38,455 nt of DNA, from the NCBI RefSeq assembly GCF_014651695.1, contig NZ_BMXJ01000009.1, positions 220,571-259,025 on the forward strand. The letters run 5' to 3'. The notes below the pieces were generated by a model. That model made no database searches. It saw nothing but the letters and a program-made list of their open reading frames with translations, and had not been told where the DNA came from. The DNA is from Nocardiopsis terrae (GTDB lineage Bacteria > Actinomycetota > Actinomycetes > Streptosporangiales > Streptosporangiaceae). Shown here in pieces: positions 24,833 through 33,894 of this stretch (the stretch's first letter is position 1; each line of letters starts with the position of its first letter). Made by a program: the position numbers and the translations under genes.

Positions 24833-27567
24833 GCACACCGTCGTCAGAACTCGCACAGGCCCCGGCCGGTCGGTCCTTCGAGGTCGTGGAGGGCCCCTAC
24901 CTGGTCTCCCGGGTGAACCCCCACCCGCACCGGTGGCTGCGCCCCGGGGACGCGGTCACCGCCGTGGACGGCGAACTGGTCGCCACCCTGGCCCGGGAGG
25001 AGCACGAACGGGAGCGGTTGCGCGAGCGGCTCCTCGACGAGCTGCACCGGGCCGCCCCCGAACTGGGGTCGGGCACCCCGCACCAGGACGCCTACCGGCG
25101 TGAGGCCCTGGCAGCCAAACGCGCCGTGTTCAACCGGCGCCCTCCCCGGGAGTCCCTGTACTCGCACCCGATCACCCGCGAACTCGCACTGCTGCGGCGG
25201 TGGGTGGCCAGCTGGCGGGCCACCGGGGCCGCGGCCGACCGCATGGACGCCGCCCACGGGGACTCGCTGCGCGAGGAGCGCGCGGTCCTGGCCGCCTGGG
25301 CGCGCGACCCGGGGGTCGACCGGGCCACCGCCCTGTCCAGCCCCGACCTGCACCGGGCGGTGGCCGCGCGGGCGGCCGCCACCGGAGAGCCGGACAAGCG
25401 CATGCGCAAGGCCGAGGCCTCGCTGGTGCGGTACTTCTCCCGGTCGACCCTGAAGGTCAGCCCGTACTCGCTCCACACCGGCGTGCACTTCGCCCCTCTG
25501 GAGGAAACGGGCGGGCCGGACCCGCGGGAGGACGCCGGGGGCGGGGGCGAACCGTTCCGCCTCACCTCGCACGCCGAACTGCGGCGCCTGCTGCCCCGGC
25601 AGGCCGCCCGGGCCCTGGCCGCCGACCCCGAGGCCCGGATGGGCCTGGAGTGGGTGCTCACCGGGGGCGCCCGGCGCGAAACCGACGACCGGGGCGAACG
25701 GCTGGTGGTGCGCCGCCGCCGCTGGGCCCCGCCCTCCCCCGGACTGCGCGCGGAGGCCTTCGGCGAGGAGGAGGTCCGGATTCCCCTGACCGGCAGTTGG
25801 GGCCGGCTGGTGGCGGTCCTGGAGAGACAGGCGGCCGCGCCGGTGCGGTTGGACGGGCTGCGCGACGCGGTCGCCGCCGACCTGGGCTGCGGCGCCGAGC
25901 GGGCCCTGGGTGTGCTGGACCAGCTCATCGGCGCGGGTGTCCTGGTCCCCTGGTCGCCCGCGGCCGAACAGTCCCCCGACTTCACCCGCCGCTGGCACCG
26001 GCTGGCCCGCTCGCTTCCGGGCGAGGCCGCGGCCCGGGTGGCGACGGCCTTCGAGGACACCGAGAAGGTGCTGTCCGGTTTCGCCGAGACAGACGGGGCC
26101 GGACGCGCCGAGGGTGTGCTCCGGCTGCAACGGCTGTGGTCGGCGGCGGTGGGTGTTCCGGGGTCGGCCACCTCCCCGGTGGTGGAGGACTGCCTGGTGT
26201 CGCGGGGCGTCCCGGCGGGGCGCAGCCGGACCCGGCGGTGGTCGGCGGACCTGGGCCGGCTGATGCCCCTGCTGTTCGCGCTGGACGACCAGCGGGTGCT
26301 CTCGGGCGCGCTGGAGCAGGTGTTCGTCTCCCGGTACGGCCGGGGCGGGCGCTGCCCGGACCTGGAGGGTTTCGCCCAGCACGCGAGGGCGGCCTTCCCC
26401 CTGACCCAGGCGCTCATGGGCGGTGAGCCCGCCGCGCTGGCCGGGGCGGACGAGGACCTCCTACGGGTCCTGGCCGCGCGGCGACGGGCCGTGGACCACC
26501 TGGTGGAGCTGGGCCGCTCCGGCGGGGAGCACGCGGAGGTCGACCCGGAGGCGGTGGACGAGGTCGCGGCGATGCTGCCGGACCGGGAGTTCGCCGCCCG
26601 CCGCTCCTTCGCGGTGTTCGGCCAGATGGCCGACGACGAGCTGGTGGTCAACCACCTCTACGGCGGCCGGGCCCGGTACTTCAGCCGGTTCCTCGGCCAA
26701 CTGCCGCCCGATGTCCGGGAGCGGGTGGCCGAACACGTGCGGCGGCTCGGACCGGAGGACGCCGACACCGTGCACATGCGGTCGGCGCTGGGGTTCAACG
26801 CCAACCTGTCACCCGCGCTGGCCGAGGAGGAGCTGGCCCTGCGGGACGAACCCACCCTGCTCCCCGGCCCCGCCGCCCGCGACCTCACCCTGGTGCACAC
26901 CCCGCTCGGGCTGCGCCTGGTCCGCGGGGACGGCCGGGAGGTCGACCCCGTGTACACCGGTTTCCTGGTGCCGCACGCACTGCCCTACGACGAGATGCTC
27001 GTGGCGATGGTCGCGGACTCGCCGTTCTTCTCCTTCGGCGACCTCACCATCGACCTGCACGAACGCTGGACCGCTCAGGGCTTCGAGGGCGGCACGCCCA
27101 GGATCGGCTTCGGCTCCCTCACCCTGTTCCGGCGCAGGTGGGGTCTGGACGCGTCCGTGTTCACCGCCCGGCCCGGGGAGTCCCCCGCCGAGCTGCACCG
27201 GCGGGTGAACGTCCAGCGCGCCCGCCGGGACCTGCCGGACGAGGTGTTCGTCCGGCCGCTCCAGGGAGCCAGGCTCGGTCCGCTGGAACGCGCCATGGCG
27301 CCCAAGCCCCAGCACGTGGACTTCCTGAGCAGGCTGCACACCGGGACCGCAGCCAAACGCCTGGCCCACCTGGGCCCGACGCTGATGGCGGAGGAGCTGC
27401 GCCCGCACCCGCAGGAGCACCCGGTGACGAACGGGCCCTCGGGCACCCACGCCGGCGAGGTCTTCCTCGAACTCTCCACGGTCCCCCGCGTCCGGCCCGC
27501 CGACCACGGCGGTGCCGACGACCCCGGTCCGTCGAACCCCCCGATCCCCCAGGCGAAGCGAGGCTGA
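24829..27567 (+). CDS. LanB-type lantibiotic dehydratase, glutamylation domain (LazB/TbtB-like)
   Basis: 912 residues from TTG 24829, which overlaps the permease stop (TTGA). The longer frame runs back into the permease gene and is rejected. The family marks are FEVVEGPYLVSRVN at the start, SLVRYFSRSTLKVSPYSLHT near 198-217 (the LanB R..pPfglfag-type block), and LYGGRARYFSRFLGQLPPDV and ALGFNANLSPALAEEELALR in the last half. In thiopeptide and lanthipeptide pathways the N-terminal LanB domain transfers glutamate from Glu-tRNA to core Ser/Thr. The elimination domain is a separate polypeptide, here fused to a dehydrogenase (33891-35669), as in split LanB systems. The expected substrates are Ser residues left after azoline formation. 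It precedes the pyridine-synthase-like gene by 4 bp. Confidence 0.87.
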   Translation: MSTPSSELAQAPAGRSFEVVEGPYLVSRVNPHPHRWLRPGDAVTAVDGELVATLAREEHERERLRERLLDELHRAAPELGSGTPHQDAYRREALAAKRAVFNRRPPRESLYSHPITRELALLRRWVASWRATGAAADRMDAAHGDSLREERAVLAAWARDPGVDRATALSSPDLHRAVAARAAATGEPDKRMRKAEASLVRYFSRSTLKVSPYSLHTGVHFAPLEETGGPDPREDAGGGGEPFRLTSHAELRRLLPRQAARALAADPEARMGLEWVLTGGARRETDDRGERLVVRRRRWAPPSPGLRAEAFGEEEVRIPLTGSWGRLVAVLERQAAAPVRLDGLRDAVAADLGCGAERALGVLDQLIGAGVLVPWSPAAEQSPDFTRRWHRLARSLPGEAAARVATAFEDTEKVLSGFAETDGAGRAEGVLRLQRLWSAAVGVPGSATSPVVEDCLVSRGVPAGRSRTRRWSADLGRLMPLLFALDDQRVLSGALEQVFVSRYGRGGRCPDLEGFAQHARAAFPLTQALMGGEPAALAGADEDLLRVLAARRRAVDHLVELGRSGGEHAEVDPEAVDEVAAMLPDREFAARRSFAVFGQMADDELVVNHLYGGRARYFSRFLGQLPPDVRERVAEHVRRLGPEDADTVHMRSALGFNANLSPALAEEELALRDEPTLLPGPAARDLTLVHTPLGLRLVRGDGREVDPVYTGFLVPHALPYDEMLVAMVADSPFFSFGDLTIDLHERWTAQGFEGGTPRIGFGSLTLFRRRWGLDASVFTARPGESPAELHRRVNVQRARRDLPDEVFVRPLQGARLGPLERAMAPKPQHVDFLSRLHTGTAAKRLAHLGPTLMAEELRPHPQEHPVTNGPSGTHAGEVFLELSTVPRVRPADHGGADDPGPSNPPIPQAKRG

Positions 27568-27571
27568 CCCC

Positions 27572-28720
27572 TTGACCGTCGGACTCAGAGTCAACTACCA
27601 CGACAGCGACAAGAGCGCCCTGCTCGGCGACTGCCTGCTGCCCGCGGCGCGCACGGCCGCCGCCCGCGAGGGTGTCACCGCGGCCTGGCTGCACCTGCAC
27701 TGGCTGCGCGGACCGCACTGCGTGCTCTACGCGGACGGCGCCCCGGACGCGGTGGAGGCCGCGGTGGCCGGGGCACGGGAGGAGGTCCGGGACTTCCTGC
27801 GGCGGTACCCCTCCCGGCGGCGGCTGGACCCCGCCCGGTACGAGGAGTTCTCCCGGCGGATGGGGCGCCTGGAACTGGTGGAGGGCCCCTACGCCCCGAT
27901 CGAACCGGACAACTCCACCCGGGGGCTGGTCGGCGACCCGGTCGACACGTTCCTGCGCGGTCCCGAGGCGGTCGCGCTCAAGGGCCGGGTGCTCACCGAC
28001 GGGCTCTCCCGGGTGGCCGGGCAGGCGGGCGGCCGCGGCGGCGAGCGGGCGGTGTTCGCGAACGTGTTCGCCGGGATGGGCGCGATCGCGACGCGCTACC
28101 CCGAGTGGGGGCTCAGATCGGGCTACCAGGCCTTCCTCTCGCACTGGAAGGAGTACTTCCACTGGTCAGACCCGCAGGGGCGGGCCCAGGAACAGCTGGC
28201 CGCCTCCTACCTGGCGCAGCGGGAGGGGCTGGTGGCCTCCCTGCGCGGGGTGCACGAGGGCACGGGCGAGGACCCCCTCGCGCTGGACTGGGCCGAGTGG
28301 GCCGACCGGTGGCTGCCCGAGGCGGTCGCCCTGGCCGGGCAGGACCACATCCTGCCGTTCCCGCACCCGGAACGGCAGGAGCAGGCGGCGAGGTTCGGGG
28401 ACGACGTGCGGGTGCGCTGGAGCGGCTCGGACGACCGTTCCTACAGCGACTTCCACCGGGAGTTCCGCAAACTCGACTTCACCCGGCTCGGCGACGGGTA
28501 CGGGTTCGCGGCGTTCCGGTTCCTGATCAACTGCTTCTTCGACCTGCTGCCGCTGATGGGGGTCACCCCGATCCAGCGGTACTCGGTGGCGTACCTGTTC
28601 ACCGAGGCCGCCCAGGAGGTGGTGGGCGAGCGCTGGGAGGAGACGGTCCGCAGGGTCGTCGACCACCAGCGCAGCGACCCGGAGCTCCGGCCGACCCTCC
28701 CGTGGGTGGGCGATGCCTGA
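27572..28720 (+). CDS. Thiopeptide pyridine synthase-like protein (LazC/TbtD-like)
   Basis: 382 residues from TTG 27572, just after the LanB stop. It is a remote relative of the LanB C-terminal (elimination) domain: TVGLRVNYHDSDKSALLGDC, LHLHWLRGPHCVLYADG and the late block LINCFFDLLPLMGVTPIQRY followed by SVAYLFTEAAQEVVGERW. In thiopeptide clusters this class joins two dehydroalanines by a formal [4+2] reaction and expels the leader, which makes the central pyridine and closes the ring. The identification rests on position, length and overall form. The decisive test is a profile search against TbtD/LazC models. Its presence is what separates a thiopeptide from a linear azole peptide such as goadsporin. 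Confidence 0.75.
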   Translation: MTVGLRVNYHDSDKSALLGDCLLPAARTAAAREGVTAAWLHLHWLRGPHCVLYADGAPDAVEAAVAGAREEVRDFLRRYPSRRRLDPARYEEFSRRMGRLELVEGPYAPIEPDNSTRGLVGDPVDTFLRGPEAVALKGRVLTDGLSRVAGQAGGRGGERAVFANVFAGMGAIATRYPEWGLRSGYQAFLSHWKEYFHWSDPQGRAQEQLAASYLAQREGLVASLRGVHEGTGEDPLALDWAEWADRWLPEAVALAGQDHILPFPHPERQEQAARFGDDVRVRWSGSDDRSYSDFHREFRKLDFTRLGDGYGFAAFRFLINCFFDLLPLMGVTPIQRYSVAYLFTEAAQEVVGERWEETVRRVVDHQRSDPELRPTLPWVGDA

Positions 28721-30557
28721 GACCACCGGAACCCCGACCGGCACCGGCCCGGACCCCGGGACCCCGCCCGGGCCCCCTCCCCCGGTGCGCCTCAAGAGCG
28801 CCGTGCGCGCCCGTTCCCTGGCGGCCGAGGGGGTGGCGCTGAGCATGGGCGCCACCGCGGTCGTCGTCCGGGGGTCCCGGGCCGACGCCGTGTGGCGGGC
28901 CCTGGAACCGTCCCTGCGCGCCGGTTTCGACCGCCCCTCCCTGCTGGGGGGTTTCCCGGAGAAGGGGCGCCCCTTCCTGGCGGGCATCCTCGACCAACTG
29001 GAGGAACACGGTTTCCTCCGCGAACTCGAACCCGAACCCGCGTCCCTCACCGAAGCGGAACGGGCCGCCTACCCGCACCTGGAGGCGGCGACCCGCCGCC
29101 CCTACGCCGCACTGGCCGCGCTGCGCACGAGCACGGTCCGGGTGCGTTCGGCGTGCCCGCTGCTGGAGGCACAGGTCCGGCGCGCCCTGGCCCGGGCCGG
29201 GTTCGGCGAGGTGCACGCCGACCCCCGGCCCGGGCCGGGGGGACCGGTGCTGCTGACCGCCCGGATCCGCGTGCCAGGCGAAGGAGCCGGCGAGGAGCCC
29301 GGTGGGGAATCCGGCGGAGAGTCCGGCGGGGAGTCCGAGTACGTGGTCGCCGCGGACGGCGGGCTCTGGCTGACCGGGCCGCGCAACCTCCCGGGCACCC
29401 CGGACCTGTCGGGGAGGTTGCGCGCCTGGCTCGACCGGCGCGAACCCGACCCGGCGTACCGCGAGCCGGACGGGGCGGCCCTGCGGGTCACCCGGGCCCT
29501 GGTCGCCGCCCAGTCGGCGCTGGCCCTGGTCGCACACGTGGCGCGGAGCGTCGGGGATGACGCCGCGGACGCCGCCGAGCCGGATCCCGAGTTCATGGTG
29601 ACCACGGACGAGCTGGTCAGCGAACCGCACACCCTCCTCGTCCAGGAGCCGCTGGATCCGACGGCGCCCAGCGCGCTGCCCGCCCCGGAACCGCCGCCCA
29701 CCGGCACGGCCGCCCCGGGGGCGGCCGTCCCCGGGGCGGCCGTCCCCGACGCGGACCCCGAGGCGGCCCCCGGAGCGGAACCGGGCCCCCTGGTGGTCCC
29801 CGACCGCCTGGACGCCCTCACCCACCTGTGGGACCGCGTGTTCGGCCCCCTCACCGAACCGGCCCCCGGGGACCTGCCCCAGCTCCCGGTGGGGTTGGCC
29901 CTGTCCGGCGACCGCGCCGGATGCGGGTTCACCACCGCCCAGGCCAGGGAGGACGCCCTGGTCAACGCCCTGCACGAGGTGGTCTGGCGCAGCCCGGCGG
30001 CCCCTGCCGGCGAGCCCGCCGGGGCCGGAGCCGCCGGACTCGGGCTGGGGCTGACGCCGTCGGCCGCGGTCGGCGCGGCCGTGGGCGACCTCGTCCTGAA
30101 CCGCGGGGAGGACGGTTGGAAGGACGTCGAACCCCCGGTCCTGTCACCCGCCGCCCGCCGGATGTGGACCGCCCTCACCCTGCGGTGCGGTGTGCCCGCC
30201 GAACTGACCGTCCAGGAGCTGGACGGAACCGGGCTGCTGCGGTCCCGGGTGGTCCCGGCCGACGGTGCGAACCCCGGCAACACGACCGTCGGGGCCGACA
30301 CCGTCCTCGGGGCCAGTGTCTCCCCCGACCCCGACGCCTGCGTCCGGGAGGCACTGCTCCGGGCGGTCGCGGCGGTCCGGCTCGCCGAGGAGGCGCCCCG
30401 CGCCGTCCTGGCGCGGTCGGGAACCGGTACGGAGGCGGTGACCTCGGCGCTCGCCCGGTGGGCCCTCGGCACCGGAGCGGTGCGGGTGTCCGCGCCGGGC
30501 GGCTCCGGGGGCTGGCGCTCCCGCGGAGTGCACTCGGCGGTGGCCGTATGGACCTGA
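28713..30557 (+). CDS. RRE/ocin-ThiF-like cyclodehydratase partner (LazD/TbtF-like)
   Basis: 614 residues from ATG 28713, overlapping the previous stop by 8 nt. After a Pro-rich start, residues about 26-110 form a PqqD-like winged-helix RRE (LSMGATAVVVRGSRADAVWR ... LLGGF ... LAGILDQLEEHGFL). This domain binds the precursor leader and presents the core to YcaO. The rest is divergent, E1/ThiF-like in position, without a recognisable ATP-binding loop, as expected for ocin-ThiF-like partners. It carries low-complexity linkers: a Glu/Gly/Ser repeat near residue 195 and Ala/Pro/Gly repeats near 330-350. Larger than most homologues, perhaps because of these linkers. It is translationally coupled to YcaO (10-nt overlap). 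Confidence 0.8.
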   Translation: MPETTGTPTGTGPDPGTPPGPPPPVRLKSAVRARSLAAEGVALSMGATAVVVRGSRADAVWRALEPSLRAGFDRPSLLGGFPEKGRPFLAGILDQLEEHGFLRELEPEPASLTEAERAAYPHLEAATRRPYAALAALRTSTVRVRSACPLLEAQVRRALARAGFGEVHADPRPGPGGPVLLTARIRVPGEGAGEEPGGESGGESGGESEYVVAADGGLWLTGPRNLPGTPDLSGRLRAWLDRREPDPAYREPDGAALRVTRALVAAQSALALVAHVARSVGDDAADAAEPDPEFMVTTDELVSEPHTLLVQEPLDPTAPSALPAPEPPPTGTAAPGAAVPGAAVPDADPEAAPGAEPGPLVVPDRLDALTHLWDRVFGPLTEPAPGDLPQLPVGLALSGDRAGCGFTTAQAREDALVNALHEVVWRSPAAPAGEPAGAGAAGLGLGLTPSAAVGAAVGDLVLNRGEDGWKDVEPPVLSPAARRMWTALTLRCGVPAELTVQELDGTGLLRSRVVPADGANPGNTTVGADTVLGASVSPDPDACVREALLRAVAAVRLAEEAPRAVLARSGTGTEAVTSALARWALGTGAVRVSAPGGSGGWRSRGVHSAVAVWT

Positions 30558-32365
30558 ACCCGTCCCCCGTGGGCGCGACCCTGGAGGCCCCGTGTGCGGT
30601 GGCCGTGTCGGACGGGGTCCTGCACACCGCGATGAGCGGCGCCCTGGCCGTCCTGGGCCCGTGGACCCCGGACGGGTCGCCGGGCTGCTCGCGGTGCGCC
30701 GGGCTGTGGCGTGCCGACGTGGAGGGGGAGACGGTCCCCGACCGGTCCGCGCCGACCGGCCTCTTCGACCTCTGGGCGGACGTGTTCGCCGAACTGGTCG
30801 GCGCCACCGACCCCGCCGTCCTGCGCCTGTGCCTGCTCGCCCTGGACTGCCGCACCGGCGAGGTGACCCGGCACCGCTTCGTCCCCCACCCGGACTGCGG
30901 CCACTGCTTCCCGGGCGGCCGGGGGCTCGCAGCGGCGGACACCGTCGACGGTCCGGCCGCAGACGCCGCTGGGAGCCGCGGCCCGGACCTGGACACCGCC
31001 CAGCCGGTCGTCGGCGACGCCCTGCGCACCCGCGCCGTGGACCGTCTCGGCCTGCGGGAGCGGCTGCTCGACTTCAGGTTCGGGCCCGTCGCCCACGTCT
31101 ACCGGGACGAGGAGTCCCCCCTGGCCCTGACGACCTGCGAGACCGTCGCCCCCGGGCGCGCGGTGCGGGAGGGCGGCTACGGGCGCTCCACCCGCTTCAC
31201 CGCCAGCGAGGTGCCCGCCTTCCTCGAGGGCGTGGAGCGGGTGACCGGAGGCAGGCGCCTGTCCGGCGCGGCCACGGTGCACGGCTCGTACGCGGAGGTG
31301 GCCGAGGACGCCGTCGACCCCGCCGACCTGGGCCTGCACGAACCCGAGTGGTACGGGCACCCCGCGTTCGAGCCCGTCCCCTACACCCCGCACACGCCCA
31401 CCAGCTGGGTGTGGGGGTGGTCGACGCGGGAACGGCGCCGCGTCCTGGTCCCCGAGCACGTCGCGTACTGGCACGCGGGCAGCTCCCGGGAACGGTTCCT
31501 GTACGAGTCCTCCAACGGCTGCGCCGTGGGAGGGACACTGGCGGAGGCCGTCCTGTACGGCCTGTTCGAGGTGGTGGAGCGGGACGCCTTCCTGCTCGCC
31601 TGGTACTCGCGCACCCGGTTGCGCCTGATCGAGGGGGCCGACGACCCGGATCTGCTGCACCTCACGGACCTGCTGACCGAGCGGGGGCTCCGCCTGCGGC
31701 TGTACGACCTCACCAGCGACCTGGGGGTACCGACCGTCATGGCCGTGGTGACCGCGCCTGAGGAGGCCGTCCGCGAGGGCCGGGCGCCCGCGCTCAGCCT
31801 GGCCACCGGGACCCACCCGGACCCGCGCCGCGCACTGATGGCAGCGGTCGAGGAGACCGCGACCAACGCGCTGATGTACCCCAAGTGGGTGCGGATGCGG
31901 CCTTCGGTGTCGGTGGAGCGGTGCCGCCCCATGCTCGACGACTTCACCCTCGTCCGCACCCTGGAGGACCACACCGGCATGCACGGGCTGTGGGAGGCCC
32001 GGCCCCTGTGGGAGTTCCTGGAGCACCCCGGCGGCAGCGTCGGCATGGACCGGTTCACCGCCGGCTGGCCGTCCTCCTTCGCCGGGACCGACCTCGCCTC
32101 GGTGCTGCGCGAACGGTTGGCGGCCGTGCACGGGCTCGGGCTCGACGCGGTGGTCGTGGACCAGAGCAGCGCACCGTACACGGAGGCGTCCGGTACCCGC
32201 TCGGTCAAGGTGATCGTCCCCGGAGCCCTGCCGATGACCTTCGGCCACACCCACCGCCGGACCCGCTCCCTGGAGCGGCTGACCCGCGCATCCGAGCTGT
32301 TCGAGGGAGGAGTTCCATGGGGGACGCCCGGCACGACGTACCCGGTACCGCATCCGTTCCCGTGA
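30548..32365 (+). CDS. YcaO cyclodehydratase (LazE/TbtG-like)
   Basis: 605 residues from ATG 30548. The N-terminal region has four cysteines in two CxxC pairs (Cys47/Cys50 in CSRC, and CGHC near 117-120), a likely zinc site. The YcaO body has SNGCAVGGTLAEAVLYGLFE and VVERDAFLLAWY (ATP/Mg-binding Glu/Arg/Asp block), and later VEETATNALMYPKW and VDQSSAPYTEASGTRSVKVI. It ends PVPHPFP, which fits the C-terminal PxPxP motif of azoline-forming YcaO enzymes, where the tail lies in the active site. It activates amides with ATP to make thiazolines or oxazolines at Cys, Ser and Thr. Its last 49 nt overlap the start of the next gene. Confidence 0.93.
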   Translation: MDLNPSPVGATLEAPCAVAVSDGVLHTAMSGALAVLGPWTPDGSPGCSRCAGLWRADVEGETVPDRSAPTGLFDLWADVFAELVGATDPAVLRLCLLALDCRTGEVTRHRFVPHPDCGHCFPGGRGLAAADTVDGPAADAAGSRGPDLDTAQPVVGDALRTRAVDRLGLRERLLDFRFGPVAHVYRDEESPLALTTCETVAPGRAVREGGYGRSTRFTASEVPAFLEGVERVTGGRRLSGAATVHGSYAEVAEDAVDPADLGLHEPEWYGHPAFEPVPYTPHTPTSWVWGWSTRERRRVLVPEHVAYWHAGSSRERFLYESSNGCAVGGTLAEAVLYGLFEVVERDAFLLAWYSRTRLRLIEGADDPDLLHLTDLLTERGLRLRLYDLTSDLGVPTVMAVVTAPEEAVREGRAPALSLATGTHPDPRRALMAAVEETATNALMYPKWVRMRPSVSVERCRPMLDDFTLVRTLEDHTGMHGLWEARPLWEFLEHPGGSVGMDRFTAGWPSSFAGTDLASVLRERLAAVHGLGLDAVVVDQSSAPYTEASGTRSVKVIVPGALPMTFGHTHRRTRSLERLTRASELFEGGVPWGTPGTTYPVPHPFP

Positions 32366-33894
32366 CCGGCGGTTCTTCCGGCGTCCACCGCGCCCCCGGT
32401 GCCTCGCGCCGCAGCGGGCTCGAAAGCGCGCTCGCGCACTTCCACGCCCAGTCGTACGGCAAGGACGTGGCCCGGGTCGAGACGCTGTTCTTCGGTGGCG
32501 AGCCGTCCAACGGCCTGGCCCGGCCCGTCCCGGGGCAGGTCCGACCGCGCCTGCCCGCCCTGGCCCCGCTGCGCGCCCTCAACGCCGCCCTCCCCGCTCT
32601 GGGCGGACCGTGGTCACCAGCGCAGCGCCTGCTCGCCGCGTGCGTGGAGGCGGTGCGGGTGCGCCGGATCTCGGCGGCCGACCGGTACCCGGTGCACCGC
32701 GCCTACCCCTCCCCGAGGGGCCTGTTCGGGGCGGACCTGTTCCTGCTGCCCCGCGAGGGGGGCCGGTGGTGCCTGCGGGTGGACCCGCAGTCGCACGCGC
32801 TCCAGCCGGTCGGGGACGCCGAGGCGCTACCGGACCTGGAACGGGAGGGGGAAGGGGAAGAGGTCTTGTCCGAAGCCCGTCTGGTGGTGGCGGTGGACCC
32901 TCACCGGTACCCGCCCGAGTACGGAAGCCTGCGCCCCTCCCTGGCCCGACTGGAAGGGGGCCACCTGCTGGCGACCCTCGGCCTGACCCTGACCCGGGCC
33001 GGGCTCAGCCCCCGGACCCACCCGGACCCGGCCCACCTGGCCTGCGCGGAGGCCGCCCCGCTGCTCCCCGGGGGCATGACCCCCATCGCGGCCATCAGCA
33101 CCGGCCCCGATCCCGGCAGGGGTGCGGCGGTCCCCGAGGCCCTTGAAGTCCCCGGCACGGCCGAGGCTTCAGGGGCAGCCGGGGCAGCCGGGGCCTCAGG
33201 GGCGCCCGGGAGCAACGAGGCCTCCCAGGCCCCGCCCGGGGCCGTGGGCATCGCCCCCGAAGCCACGGCGCGGGTGGCGGCTGCCGCCTCCCCCGCGGGC
33301 CGTTCCCTCCGCGGGTGGCTGGACGAGCGGACCAGCGGGGTCTCCACGGCGAACCTGGTGACGAGCGCGTACGTGAGCCCGGAGGCGGGTTCGGCGGTGA
33401 CTGCGGGACTGACCGAGGCGTTCGCCGCGGTTCACGGGGCCCTCCCCGAACCGGACGCCCTGCGGCTGTACCGGCACGTGCTGGAGGGCGACCGGGTGGA
33501 CGAGCGGTCCGTGCGCGAACTCCGCGCGGACGGCTCCGAGGGGCCCGCACGCGGGGTCCCTCGCACCGGGGAGAGCAACTTCTCCGCCACCCTCGGGTAC
33601 ACCCTGGCCGTGGACTTCCCCGCCTGGGCCCGCGCCCACGGCGCCCGGCACGCCGAAACCGTCCTGCACACCCTGCTCGGCTGGATCGCCCAGTGGGGCT
33701 GCCTCGGCGCCGCCGCCACCGGGCTGTGCGCACGACCGATGCGCAACTACTCGGAGGAGGACTGGGCGGCGGCCCTGGGCCTGGCCCCCGGGCAGACCCC
33801 CGCCTACCAACTGTGGGTGCGCTCCGAACGCGGCACCTACCTGGACGTCCCGGTCGACGCGGCCCCGGACACCGACCCCCCGGAGATCCCATGA
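32317..33894 (+). CDS. Nitroreductase-like azoline dehydrogenase (TbtE-like)
   Basis: 525 residues from ATG 32317, with GAGGGAGGAG ideally placed upstream; this decides the start inside the end of YcaO. The first part (about 25-260) has a SagB-like stretch, VRRISAADRYPVHRAYPSPR, then GLFGADLFLLPR. A low-complexity Ala/Gly/Ser/Pro linker follows (about 275-325). The last part (about 330-515) has AETVLHTLLGWIAQWGCLGA and AATGLCARPMRNYSEEDWAA, typical of the dehydrogenase class seen in thiopeptide clusters such as TbtE. The role would be FMN-dependent oxidation of azolines to azoles. Because the next gene also carries a SagB domain, one of the two may be specialised or inactive. Confidence 0.7.
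   Translation: MGDARHDVPGTASVPVTGGSSGVHRAPGASRRSGLESALAHFHAQSYGKDVARVETLFFGGEPSNGLARPVPGQVRPRLPALAPLRALNAALPALGGPWSPAQRLLAACVEAVRVRRISAADRYPVHRAYPSPRGLFGADLFLLPREGGRWCLRVDPQSHALQPVGDAEALPDLEREGEGEEVLSEARLVVAVDPHRYPPEYGSLRPSLARLEGGHLLATLGLTLTRAGLSPRTHPDPAHLACAEAAPLLPGGMTPIAAISTGPDPGRGAAVPEALEVPGTAEASGAAGAAGASGAPGSNEASQAPPGAVGIAPEATARVAAAASPAGRSLRGWLDERTSGVSTANLVTSAYVSPEAGSAVTAGLTEAFAAVHGALPEPDALRLYRHVLEGDRVDERSVRELRADGSEGPARGVPRTGESNFSATLGYTLAVDFPAWARAHGARHAETVLHTLLGWIAQWGCLGAAATGLCARPMRNYSEEDWAAALGLAPGQTPAYQLWVRSERGTYLDVPVDAAPDTDPPEIP

Noticed and set aside
29102..32353. A very long minus-strand open frame (1083 codons) across the thiopeptide genes
   Set aside because: It lies opposite two clearly coding genes and its product has no recognisable domain; it is a codon-bias shadow.
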